Below are positions 22,910 through 30,433 of a stretch of DNA of 36,488 bases, one piece after another. The stretch's first letter is position 1, and each line of letters opens with the position of its first letter. The stretch comes from Pseudomonadota bacterium. Its GTDB lineage: Bacteria > Pseudomonadota > Gammaproteobacteria > Burkholderiales > Burkholderiaceae_E. Made by a program: the position numbers and the translations under genes. The stretch lies in the NCBI GenBank assembly GCA_023389055.1, contig JAEWFA010000014.1, positions 1 to 36,488 on the forward strand. Direction: 5' to 3'. Below the pieces are notes generated by a model. The model saw only the letters and a program-made list of their open reading frames with translations, did not search any database and was not told where the DNA came from.

Positions 22910-24081
22910 AGACGCAGGTCGCAATCATCGGAGCCGGTCCCGCGGGCCTGTTTCTCGCGCACCTCCTCGCGCGGCAGAACATCGAGTCCATCGTGCTCGA
23001 GGCGCGCAGCCGCGAGCATGTCGAGGCGCGCGTGCGCGCCGGCGTGCTCGAAGCCGGCACCATCGACACGCTGAACCGCCTCGGACTCGGCGAACGTATG
23101 GCACGCGAAGGCCTGGTCGACAAGGGCCTGGACATCCGTTTCCGAGGGCGCACGATCCACATGGACTTCCCGTCACTGGTCGGGCGCAACGTCTGCATCT
23201 ACGGCCAGCAGGAAGTGGTGAAGGACCTCATTGCCGCCCGCCTGACAGCCGGCGACCCGCTGCTGTTCGAAGCGGAAGTCGTGCGCCTCGAAGGGCTCGA
23301 CACCTCTTCGCCGCGCGTGCACTACCGCTACCAGGGAGCGGACAAGACACTCGACTGCGTGTTCGTCGCCGGATGCGACGGATTCCACGGCATCTCGCGC
23401 GCATCGGTCCCCGAGAGCGCGATCACGAACTACGTACGCAGCTACGACTTCGCCTGGCTCGGTATCCTGGTCAAGGCGCCGCCCTTGCCCGACATGACCT
23501 ACGCCAACCACGACCGCGGTTTCGCACTGTGCAGCCGGCGTTCGCGCAGCGTATCCCGCCTGTATCTGCAGGTACCGTCGTCCGACCGGCCCGAGAACTG
23601 GTCCGATGCGAAGATCTGGAACGAGTTGCATGCGCGCATGTTCGACGAGCGCGGGATCGAAGTGATGGAAGGCGAGATCTTCCAGCGCGACATGGCGCAA
23701 CTTCGCGCATTCATCGCGAGCCCGATGCAGCACGGAAACCTCTACATGGCGGGCGACGCCGTACATATCGTGCCGCCCACCGGCGCAAAGGGCCTGAACA
23801 TGGCGGTGGCCGATGCGCGCTTGCTCGCCCGCGGCATGGTGCAGTATTTCGGCGGCCGCTCGCGCGCCGAGCTCGACCGCTACAGCGACCAATGCGGACT
23901 GCGTGTCTGGAAGACGATTCGCTTCTCGACCTACATGACGGGCCTTCTGCACCGCTTCGAAGAGCAGTCGCCGTTCGACCGGGGCATGCAGATGGCCGAA
24001 CTCGAGTACATCGCGCGATCGGAGGCCGCGCAGCGCTCGATCGCCGAGCAGTACGTGATGTTGTCGGATGTCGTGGACTGA
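22906..24081 (+). CDS. pobA: 4-hydroxybenzoate 3-monooxygenase-type flavoprotein (PobA-like)
   Basis: A 391-residue single-component aromatic hydroxylase converting 4-hydroxybenzoate to protocatechuate with NADPH, FAD and O2. Length is close to the 394 of Pseudomonas PobA. FAD motifs are MKTQVAIIGAGPAGLFLA (GxGxxG), CDGFHGISR and AGDAVHIVPPTGAKGLN. The substrate pocket is kept: the Tyr, Ser, Arg and Tyr of YANHDRGFALCSRRS and RLYLQV align with Tyr201, Ser212, Arg214 and Tyr222 of the Pseudomonas enzyme. The late Tyr in AEQYVML aligns with Tyr385. Identity is moderate elsewhere, so a related 4-hydroxy aromatic acid remains possible. It ends 9 bp from the convergent MFS gene. Confidence 0.85.
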   Translation: MKTQVAIIGAGPAGLFLAHLLARQNIESIVLEARSREHVEARVRAGVLEAGTIDTLNRLGLGERMAREGLVDKGLDIRFRGRTIHMDFPSLVGRNVCIYGQQEVVKDLIAARLTAGDPLLFEAEVVRLEGLDTSSPRVHYRYQGADKTLDCVFVAGCDGFHGISRASVPESAITNYVRSYDFAWLGILVKAPPLPDMTYANHDRGFALCSRRSRSVSRLYLQVPSSDRPENWSDAKIWNELHARMFDERGIEVMEGEIFQRDMAQLRAFIASPMQHGNLYMAGDAVHIVPPTGAKGLNMAVADARLLARGMVQYFGGRSRAELDRYSDQCGLRVWKTIRFSTYMTGLLHRFEEQSPFDRGMQMAELEYIARSEAAQRSIAEQYVMLSDVVD

Positions 24082-24090
24082 CCCAGGTGG

Positions 24091-25320
24091 TCAGCGCAAA
24101 CCAGGGTGTCCCCGTGCGGCTGTCATCTTCCCTCCGATCGCCACCGTAACCATCGCAGCCGCCCCGGTGGCGATCCAGATCGAGTGCCAACCGCCGGTGT
24201 ATTGCGCGAGCGCCGCGACCACCGGCGGCAGCAGCAACTGCCCGAGGCTCGAGCCCTGCTGCATCATGCCCACCGTCGTGGAGATCGCCTCCTGCGACGG
24301 CGCATAGAAGGGCACGGTGGCAAAGAGCGTTCCGGGGATGAGCCCGGCCGATGCCGCGAACAGCAGAATCGCCGCGTAGCGCGGCGCAAAGCCGAGCGAA
24401 CTGCCGAAGGCGAGCCAGGCGCACGCCGCCATCACGAGGCCGCCGCCGACGACGAGCGCCGCGCGCGAGACGCCATGCTGCAACAGGAAACCCGCCGCGA
24501 GGTTGCCGGTCATGCTGATCATCACCGCGATCGCCGTCAGCGTCGCGCTCCACTGCGTCGACAACCCTGCGTCCTGATAGATGCTCGGCAGGAAACTGAA
24601 GATCGCGGTGAACTGGCCCGCATAGAAGAGGAAACAAAGTGCGAGCAGCCGCGGCCCCGGCGCGCGCAACGTCTGCCGCACGAGGGGGCCGATGCGGACC
24701 GGCGTCGCGGCCCCCGAAGGTGCATCGTCGGAACGCTGTGTCGGATGAACCAGCGCAACGAGCGCCGCGGCAAGAACGGAGAGCCCCGCGCAGGCGAGCC
24801 AGACGGCGCGCCAGTTCATCGCGTCCATCAGCGCGGGGGTCGTGAGCAACGCCAATCCCATGCCGGCCGGCATGTAGGCCGACCACGCGCCGAGCCAGCC
24901 GCGTACCCGCTCGCGCGGTACCAGGCGCGCAATCAGCGCCGGAGCCGGAAGAACGGTCATCAGGTAGCTGACGCTCTCGAGCGCCCGGCTGGCGAACAGC
25001 GATCCGGGCGACGAGGCGAACGCGCCGTACACGCTCGTTGCGGCGCTGAGGATCAGACCCACGATCATCGTTCGGCGCGCGTCGAAGCGATCGGCCACCG
25101 AGCCGGCGATGGTGCCGATCAGCGCGGGGCCGAGCATGAACAACGACACCATCCAGCTCACTTGCACCAGCGACAGCTCAAAGTCGGCCTGCAGGACCGG
25201 CAAGGCAGGCGGCAGTTTGCCGATGTGCATTGCCGAAGTCAGGCCGGCGAGCACGACGACGCCGGCGCGCGCAGCCCCGTTGGCAACGGCTTGCGTGTCG
25301 GAACGGGAAACGGCGATCAC
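24091..25320 (-). CDS. Major facilitator superfamily transporter
   Basis: A 409-residue protein with about 12 hydrophobic helices in two halves separated by a charged loop (HPTQRSDDAPSGAATPVR). The MFS loop 2-3 signature appears as GSVADRFDARRTMIVG. The start is GTG 25320; no ribosome site is evident, so it may begin slightly differently. It belongs broadly to the drug:H+ antiporter/CynX-like group. It is convergent with the PobA-type gene and divergent from the nitronate monooxygenase, so it could import or export an aromatic or nitro compound. Substrate unknown. Confidence 0.82.
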   Translation of the reverse strand: MIAVSRSDTQAVANGAARAGVVVLAGLTSAMHIGKLPPALPVLQADFELSLVQVSWMVSLFMLGPALIGTIAGSVADRFDARRTMIVGLILSAATSVYGAFASSPGSLFASRALESVSYLMTVLPAPALIARLVPRERVRGWLGAWSAYMPAGMGLALLTTPALMDAMNWRAVWLACAGLSVLAAALVALVHPTQRSDDAPSGAATPVRIGPLVRQTLRAPGPRLLALCFLFYAGQFTAIFSFLPSIYQDAGLSTQWSATLTAIAVMISMTGNLAAGFLLQHGVSRAALVVGGGLVMAACAWLAFGSSLGFAPRYAAILLFAASAGLIPGTLFATVPFYAPSQEAISTTVGMMQQGSSLGQLLLPPVVAALAQYTGGWHSIWIATGAAAMVTVAIGGKMTAARGHPGLR

Positions 25321-25406
25321 ACGGCGGCGGCGCGGGCGAACATCCGCCGGATTGTAGCGACCACGAAAACTGGCACCATGCGCGCTGCCACCGACACGGA
25401 GCCCCC

Positions 25407-26405
25407 ATGAGCCTTCCCCCGATCCTTGCCGAACGCCTGCGCCTGCCGATCGTCGCAGCGCCGATGTTCATCATCTCGAACCCCGCGCTCGTGCTCGCGC
25501 AGTGCACCGCGGGGATCGTCGGCTCGTTCCCCGCGCTGAACGCGCGGCCGGCGGAGCAACTCGACGAATGGCTGGCGCAGATCCGCGAGGGGCTCTCGGC
25601 GCACGACGCGACGCATCCCGACAGGCTGTCGGCACCCTTCGCCGTGAACCAGATCGTGCACCGTTCGAACGACCGACTCGAGCACGACCTCGAGTTGTGC
25701 GTGAAGCACCGCGTGCCGATCGTGATCACGTCGCTGGGCGCGCGCACCGACGTCAACGACGCCGTCCACTCGTACGGCGGCATCGTGCTGCACGACGTCA
25801 TCAACGACAGCTTCGCGCGCAAGGCGATCGAGAAAGGCGCCGACGGCCTGATCGCGGTTGCCGCCGGCGCCGGCGGGCACGCCGGCGGGCATTCGCCGTT
25901 CGCTCTGGTGCAGGAGATCCGCACCTGGTTCGACGGACCGTTGCTGCTCTCCGGCGCGATCGCCACCGGGCGCTCGGTGCTCGCCGCGCAGGCGATCGGC
26001 GCGGACCTCGCCTACATCGGTTCGGCGTTCATCGCCACCGAAGAAGCGCGGGCCGATGCCGCCTACAAGCAGGCGATCGTCGACAGCGGCGCGCAGGACA
26101 TCGTCTACACGAATCTGTTCACCGGCGTGCTCGGCAACTACCTGAAGTCGTCGATCCGCAATGCGGGTCTCGATCCCGACAACCTGCCGACGAGCGACCC
26201 TTCGAAGATGAACTTCGGCTCCGGCGAGAAGCCGAAGGCGTGGAAGACCATCTGGGGGTGCGGACAGGGCATCGGCGCGGTGCGCGAGATCCTGTCGACG
26301 CCGCAATACGTCGATCGTCTCGCGGACGAGTACGCCGAAGCGTGGGCGCAGATGCAGGCGCTGGGTGCCAGGTGGAATCGACGGAGCGTGCGCGCAAGCG
26401 CCTGA
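25407..26405 (+). CDS. Nitronate monooxygenase-type FMN enzyme (NMO/2-nitropropane dioxygenase family)
   Basis: A 332-residue TIM-barrel flavoprotein. ATG 25407 begins the typical PPILAERLRLPIVAAPMFIISNP. The FMN phosphate site and catalytic His are in VAAGAGGHAGGHSPF, followed by LLLSGAIATGRSVLAAQAIGADLAYIGSAFIAT. The family oxidises alkyl nitronates; several relatives are enoyl reductases, so activity is not assured. It is divergent from the MFS gene. Its 3' end lies 30 bp before the first sigma-54-type promoter. Confidence 0.85.
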   Translation: MSLPPILAERLRLPIVAAPMFIISNPALVLAQCTAGIVGSFPALNARPAEQLDEWLAQIREGLSAHDATHPDRLSAPFAVNQIVHRSNDRLEHDLELCVKHRVPIVITSLGARTDVNDAVHSYGGIVLHDVINDSFARKAIEKGADGLIAVAAGAGGHAGGHSPFALVQEIRTWFDGPLLLSGAIATGRSVLAAQAIGADLAYIGSAFIATEEARADAAYKQAIVDSGAQDIVYTNLFTGVLGNYLKSSIRNAGLDPDNLPTSDPSKMNFGSGEKPKAWKTIWGCGQGIGAVREILSTPQYVDRLADEYAEAWAQMQALGARWNRRSVRASA

Positions 26406-26434
26406 CGCGCGCGAAACTCTTGTCGCATTCGCGC

Positions 26435-26450
26435 AGGCACGCCGACTGCA
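26435..26450 (+). promoter_or_regulatory. Sigma-54 (-24/-12) promoter upstream of the carbamoyltransferase
   Basis: The sequence A-GGCACG-CCGA-CTGCA has GG at 26436-26437 and GC at 26448-26449, exactly 10 bases apart. It matches TGGCACG-N4-TTGCW at 10 of 12 defined positions. Transcription would start near 26461 and give a 72-nt leader. The same core, including CCGA, recurs at 30384, which argues against chance. Confidence 0.65.
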
Positions 26451-26484
26451 CCGCGCCCGGCGCGCGGTTCTCCGTCGTCGGGGT

Positions 26485-26512
26485 GTTCGTGGACCGCGCA
26501 GGTCCACCGAAC
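26485..26512 (+). promoter_or_regulatory. Hairpin in the 5' leader of the carbamoyltransferase mRNA
   Basis: GTTCGTGGACC (26485-26495) pairs with GGTCCACCGAAC (26501-26512) around the loop GCGCA, with one bulged base. The stem lies 20 bp before the TTG start and downstream of the predicted transcription start. It could influence initiation at this weak start codon; no T-run follows, so it is not a simple terminator. Confidence 0.45.
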
Positions 26513-26532
26513 GCACCGGACACAGAGCCGCC

Positions 26533-28320
26533 TTGTACACGCTGGGAATCAACGCCGCCTACCACGATTGCGCCGCCGCGCTGATCGACCACGGGATCGT
26601 CGTCGCCGCTGCCGAGGAAGAACGCTTCACTCGCATCAAGCACGGCAAGCGGCCCGTGCCGTTCTCGACGTGGCAACTGCCGTACGCGGCAATCGACTTC
26701 TGCCTCGCCGCGGCCGACATCGAATTGCGCGACGTCGATCGGATCGCTTATTCGTACGATCCGTCGCTGCTCGACGTCGACCTCGCCGTCGCTCAACTCG
26801 TGCTGCCGATGCAACCATCGGCGCACGCCAACGGCGACGACCCCTGGCATCCGCTGTTCGTCGCCTCGGTCGTCAACGCGCCTCGCCAGTTGGCCGGCGG
26901 CGCTCCGCATCACCTGCAGAAACGCTTTCGCGCGATGCGCTACGAGGACGTCGCCGCGCGCTGGGAGTTCGTCGAGCACCATCTCGCCCATGAAGCGAGC
27001 GCCTTCCTCGCCGCGCCCTTCGAGCGATGCGCGGTGCTCACGATGGACGGCCGCGGCGAACGCGCCACGACGAGCTACGGCGCCTTCGACGGTCGCGACT
27101 ACCAGCGGCTCGGGCAGGTCGACCTGCCCGATTCGCTCGGCCTGCTCTACGAGGACGTCACGCGCCACCTCGGATTCCTGCACTCGTCCGACGAGTACAA
27201 GGTGATGGCGCTCGCCTCCTACGGACGCCCGACGCTGCTGCCGGCGCTGCGCGAGATCGTTCGCGTGGGCCCGGATGGACGCTGCACGGTCCGGCGCGAA
27301 CGGCTCGCCAGCCTGCTCGGCAAACCGCGCGAGCGGGGCGCGCCCTTCGAGGCGCGCCACCAGGACATCGCGCATTCGCTGCAGAAGGTGCTCGAGGAGA
27401 CGGTGCTCGGGATGGTCGACTGGCTCAGGCGCGAAAGCGGCATGAAGCAGCTTGCGATGGCCGGCGGCGTCGCGCTGAACTGCGTGATGAACGCGCGCGT
27501 TCGCGATCATGGCGGCTTCGACGACGTGTGGGTGCAGCCCGCAGCCGGCGACGCCGGCACCGCGCTGGGCGCGGCGCTGTGGGTCGACTATCGCGAACGC
27601 GGCGGTGCGCGCCGCTGGTCGATGCAGCACGCCTACCTCGGCCCGGAATACGACGACGACGAGATCGAAGCTTTCCTGCGCTGGTCGAAGCTGCCGTACG
27701 AGCGGCTCGACGACGTCGCATCCGCCACGGCCGACCTGCTGGCCGCCGGCCGGGTGATCGGCTGGTTCCAGGGGCGCATGGAGTTCGGCCCGCGAGCGCT
27801 CGGCGCCCGGTCGATTCTCGCATCGCCGATCGACGCGACGATGCAGGCGCGGCTGAACGAGATCAAGGACCGCGAAGACTTTCGCCCGGTAGCGCCGGTG
27901 GTTGCCGAGGAGCGCGCCGCGCATTGGTTCGCGCGCGAGGGTCGCGGCATCGAGCCGGAAACGCCGCTGCACGCGCCGTTCATGCTGTTCGTCTACGACG
28001 TGCCGCCGGCACAGGCGCAGCGCATTCCCGCAGTCACGCACTTCGATGGAACCGCGCGGGTCCAGACGGTAAACGCACGACAGAACGCGCTGCTGCATCG
28101 ACTGCTGATGGCCTTCGAGCAGCGCACCGGCGTGCCGGTGCTGGTCAACACGTCGTTCAACACGCGCGGCGAGCCGATCGTCTGCTCGCCGCGCGATGCG
28201 CTCGAGTGTTTCTGGACTTCGCCGCTCGACGCGCTTGTCATCGGCTCGTTCCTGCTGCGCAAGGATCGTCCCGAGCCGCCGGCCGCACCGCGGAAGTCGA
28301 CGCAGCGAGGCCGATCGTGA
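26533..28320 (+). CDS. NodU/TobZ-family O-carbamoyltransferase
   Basis: A 595-residue enzyme that transfers a carbamoyl group from carbamoyl phosphate, via carbamoyl-AMP, to a hydroxyl of a sugar or glycoside. TTG 26533 is chosen because it gives the family start YTLGINAAYHDCAAALIDHG; upstream in-frame starts add an Arg-rich leader inside the preceding gene. The Kae1-like N-terminal domain has His11 and the metal motif EHHLAHEAS (His149/His153), then AVLTMDGRGE. The C-terminal YrdC-like domain has GWFQGRMEFGPRALGARSILASP and VLVNTSFNTRGEPIV. It starts the glycan cluster and is coupled to the GT2 gene by a GTGA overlap. The sugar acceptor is unknown. Confidence 0.9.
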   Translation: MYTLGINAAYHDCAAALIDHGIVVAAAEEERFTRIKHGKRPVPFSTWQLPYAAIDFCLAAADIELRDVDRIAYSYDPSLLDVDLAVAQLVLPMQPSAHANGDDPWHPLFVASVVNAPRQLAGGAPHHLQKRFRAMRYEDVAARWEFVEHHLAHEASAFLAAPFERCAVLTMDGRGERATTSYGAFDGRDYQRLGQVDLPDSLGLLYEDVTRHLGFLHSSDEYKVMALASYGRPTLLPALREIVRVGPDGRCTVRRERLASLLGKPRERGAPFEARHQDIAHSLQKVLEETVLGMVDWLRRESGMKQLAMAGGVALNCVMNARVRDHGGFDDVWVQPAAGDAGTALGAALWVDYRERGGARRWSMQHAYLGPEYDDDEIEAFLRWSKLPYERLDDVASATADLLAAGRVIGWFQGRMEFGPRALGARSILASPIDATMQARLNEIKDREDFRPVAPVVAEERAAHWFAREGRGIEPETPLHAPFMLFVYDVPPAQAQRIPAVTHFDGTARVQTVNARQNALLHRLLMAFEQRTGVPVLVNTSFNTRGEPIVCSPRDALECFWTSPLDALVIGSFLLRKDRPEPPAAPRKSTQRGRS

Positions 28321-29285
28321 GCGTGCTCGTCTCGGTCGTCGTTCCCACGTGGCGCAGACCGGTGCTGCTCGCGCGCTGCCTCGACGCATTGCTCGCGCAG
28401 ACGCTGCATCCGTCGCTGTACGAGATCGTCGTCGCAGACGATGCTCCGGAGGAGGCGGTGCGCGCGCTGGTCGAACGCCTGCGCCGGCGCGCGCGCTGTG
28501 CGCTGCATTACGTTCCCGTGCGCGAGACGCAGGGCGCCGCCGGCGCACGCAACGCCGGATGGCGCGCGGCCGGCGGCGGGATCATCGCCTTCACCGACGA
28601 CGATACGGTTCCCGATCGCCACTGGCTGCTCGCGGGGCTGCGCGCGCTCGCCGGCGGTGCGAGCGCGGTCACCGGGCGCGTGGAGATGCCGCTGCCGCAG
28701 CGCCCCACCGACTATGAGAAGGACGCTGCCGGCCTGACGCGCGCGGAGTTCGTCACCGCGAACTGCTTCGTTCGCCGAGACGTGCTCGAGCGCATCGGCG
28801 GATTCGACGAACGCTTCACCTCCGCTTGGCGCGAGGACTCGGACCTGCATTTCCGGCTGCTCGAAGCGGGTTGCCGCATCGAGCGCGCGCCCGACGCGAT
28901 CGTCGTGCATCCGGTGCGCGAAGCCGCCTTCGGCGCGAGCCTGGCGCAGCAGCGCAAGATCGTCTTCGATGCGCTGCTTTACCGCAAGCATCCGCGCCTG
29001 TACCGGCAGCGGATCCGCCGCGTGCCGCCGATCCACTACTACGTCGCCGCCGCGTCGGTGCTCGCCGCCACGATCGCGGTCGCGGGTGGCCGTCCGCGCG
29101 CAGCACTCGTCGCGCTGGCGCCGTGGCTGCTGGTGACGCTGTACCTGACGCTCGAGCGGCTGCGCGGCACCACGCACGCGCCGCTTCACGTCGTCGAGAT
29201 GGCGATCACCTCGGCGTCGATCCCGCTCGCTTCGGTGTTCTGGCGAAGCGTCGCGTCGATCCGCCATCGCGTGCTCTTCCTTTGA
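28317..29285 (+). CDS. Glycosyltransferase family 2 protein
   Basis: A 322-residue protein. GTG 28317 overlaps the carbamoyltransferase stop. The GT-A fold starts with SVVVPTWRRPVLLARCLDALLAQ. The metal-binding run is FTDDDTVPD (DDD 94-96), and the acceptor/base region WREDSDLHFRLLEAG has the ED pair 173-174. The C-terminal 90 residues contain two or three hydrophobic helices (VAAASVLAATIAVAGG, ALVALAPWLLVTLYL), so the enzyme is membrane-bound at the cytoplasmic face. Donor sugar may be supplied by the next gene (UDP-xylose). Confidence 0.88.
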   Translation: MSVLVSVVVPTWRRPVLLARCLDALLAQTLHPSLYEIVVADDAPEEAVRALVERLRRRARCALHYVPVRETQGAAGARNAGWRAAGGGIIAFTDDDTVPDRHWLLAGLRALAGGASAVTGRVEMPLPQRPTDYEKDAAGLTRAEFVTANCFVRRDVLERIGGFDERFTSAWREDSDLHFRLLEAGCRIERAPDAIVVHPVREAAFGASLAQQRKIVFDALLYRKHPRLYRQRIRRVPPIHYYVAAASVLAATIAVAGGRPRAALVALAPWLLVTLYLTLERLRGTTHAPLHVVEMAITSASIPLASVFWRSVASIRHRVLFL

Positions 29286-29289
29286 CGGG

Positions 29290-30339
29290 ATGACGATGCG
29301 CATCGACGGTGCAAAGACAGCTCGGGTCGTCGGCCAGGCGAGGAGCGCAGCGCGCCGCGTGCTGGTCGCCGGCGGCGCCGGGCTGATCGGCTCGCACGTC
29401 TGCGCGCGATTGCTCGAGACGGGGCACCGGGTGCTGTGCGTCGACAACTTCCGCACCGGCTCGCGCGCGAACGTACGGCCGCTCGCGGCCAACCGACGCT
29501 TCACGATCGTCGAGCACGACATCGTCGAGCCGCTGCAACTCGACTGCGACCTCATCCTGAACTTCGCCTGCCCCGCTTCGCCGCGGCATTACCAGGTCGA
29601 CCCGGTGTACACGGCGAAGGTCAACGTCCTGGGCGCGCTGCACCTGCTCGAACTCGCGCACCGCCTGCACGTTCCGATCCTGCAGGCGTCCACCAGCGAG
29701 GTCTACGGCGATCCGGCCGTGCACCCACAGACGGAATCCTACTGGGGGCACGTGAACCCGATCGGACCGCGCGCGTGCTACGACGAAGGGAAGCGCTGCG
29801 CCGAGACGCTGTTCATGGACTTCCACCGCCAGTACGGCACCCCGGTGAAGATCGCGCGCATCTTCAACACCTACGGCCCGAACATGCACCCCGACGACGG
29901 GCGTGTCGTGTCGAACTTCATCGTGCAGGCGCTGGGTGCCGAGCCGATCACGCTGTACGGCGACGGGACGCAGACGCGCTCGTTCTGCTATGTCGACGAC
30001 ACCGTCGCCGCGCTGCTGCGGCTCGCCGAAGCAGCGCCCGAGCTGACCGGGCCGATCAACATCGGCAACGCCACCGAGACGCGGATGATCGACCTCGCGC
30101 GCCTGGTGCTCGAACTCACCGGTTCGGCGTCGCCGATCGACTTCCAGCCGCTGCCGGTCGACGACCCGGTGCAACGCCGCCCCGACCTCGCGCGCGCGCG
30201 CCACGAACTCGGCTGGCAGCCGACTGTCTCGCTGCGCGCCGGACTCGCGCGCACGATCGAATACTTCGACCGCCTCCTCTGCGGTTCCGCCGCGACGCCC
30301 GTCGCACCGAGCCCGCGCAACGCACGCACCTCTGCCTGA
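29290..30339 (+). CDS. UDP-glucuronate decarboxylase-like SDR (UDP-xylose synthase type)
   Basis: A 349-residue extended SDR, 4 bp after the GT2 gene; ATG 29290 or 29296. NAD motif GGAGLIGSH (28-36), the UXS signature NFACPASPRHYQ, STSEVYGDP, and the catalytic pair Tyr164/Lys168 in CYDEGKRCAET, then IFNTYGPNMHPDDGRVVSNF. Bacterial UDP-glucuronate decarboxylases share exactly these strings and make UDP-xylose. The first 22 residues before the Rossmann fold are basic and longer than usual. It would feed a pentose donor to the cluster's glycosyltransferases. Confidence 0.88.
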   Translation: MTMRIDGAKTARVVGQARSAARRVLVAGGAGLIGSHVCARLLETGHRVLCVDNFRTGSRANVRPLAANRRFTIVEHDIVEPLQLDCDLILNFACPASPRHYQVDPVYTAKVNVLGALHLLELAHRLHVPILQASTSEVYGDPAVHPQTESYWGHVNPIGPRACYDEGKRCAETLFMDFHRQYGTPVKIARIFNTYGPNMHPDDGRVVSNFIVQALGAEPITLYGDGTQTRSFCYVDDTVAALLRLAEAAPELTGPINIGNATETRMIDLARLVLELTGSASPIDFQPLPVDDPVQRRPDLARARHELGWQPTVSLRAGLARTIEYFDRLLCGSAATPVAPSPRNARTSA

Positions 30340-30359
30340 CGCCTTCTGCAGGTAATCCA

Positions 30360-30392
30360 CGGCACGAGAGTCGGCACGAGCACCGGCACGCC
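30360..30392 (+). repeat. Three CGGCACG repeats spaced 12 bp, the last one forming a -24 element
   Basis: CGGCACGAG at 30360 and 30372 and CGGCACGCC at 30384 repeat with a 12-bp period. The first two lie directly upstream of the sigma-54-type promoter and have no proper -12 partner at the right distance. They may be decoy or duplicated -24 elements, or a binding array. Confidence 0.55.
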
Positions 30393-30399
30393 GATTGCA
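30384..30399 (+). promoter_or_regulatory. Sigma-54 (-24/-12) promoter upstream of the GH-GT-mutase fusion gene
   Basis: CGGCACGCCGATTGCA has GG at 30385-30386 and GC at 30397-30398, with the required 10-bp gap. It differs from TGGCACG-N4-TTGCW only at the first base. Predicted transcription start near 30410 leaves a 24-nt leader carrying GAGG before ATG 30434. It lies in the 94-bp gap after the decarboxylase gene. Confidence 0.75.
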
Positions 30400-30433
30400 G
30401 CGGCGCGCGCATCATCGGCAACCCGAGGCTTCG

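Noticed and set aside
25374..25390. TGGCACC-ATGC-GCGC before the nitronate monooxygenase as a sigma-54 promoter
   Set aside because: Only the -24 half is good; transcription would start within about 7 bp of the ATG with no room for a ribosome site.
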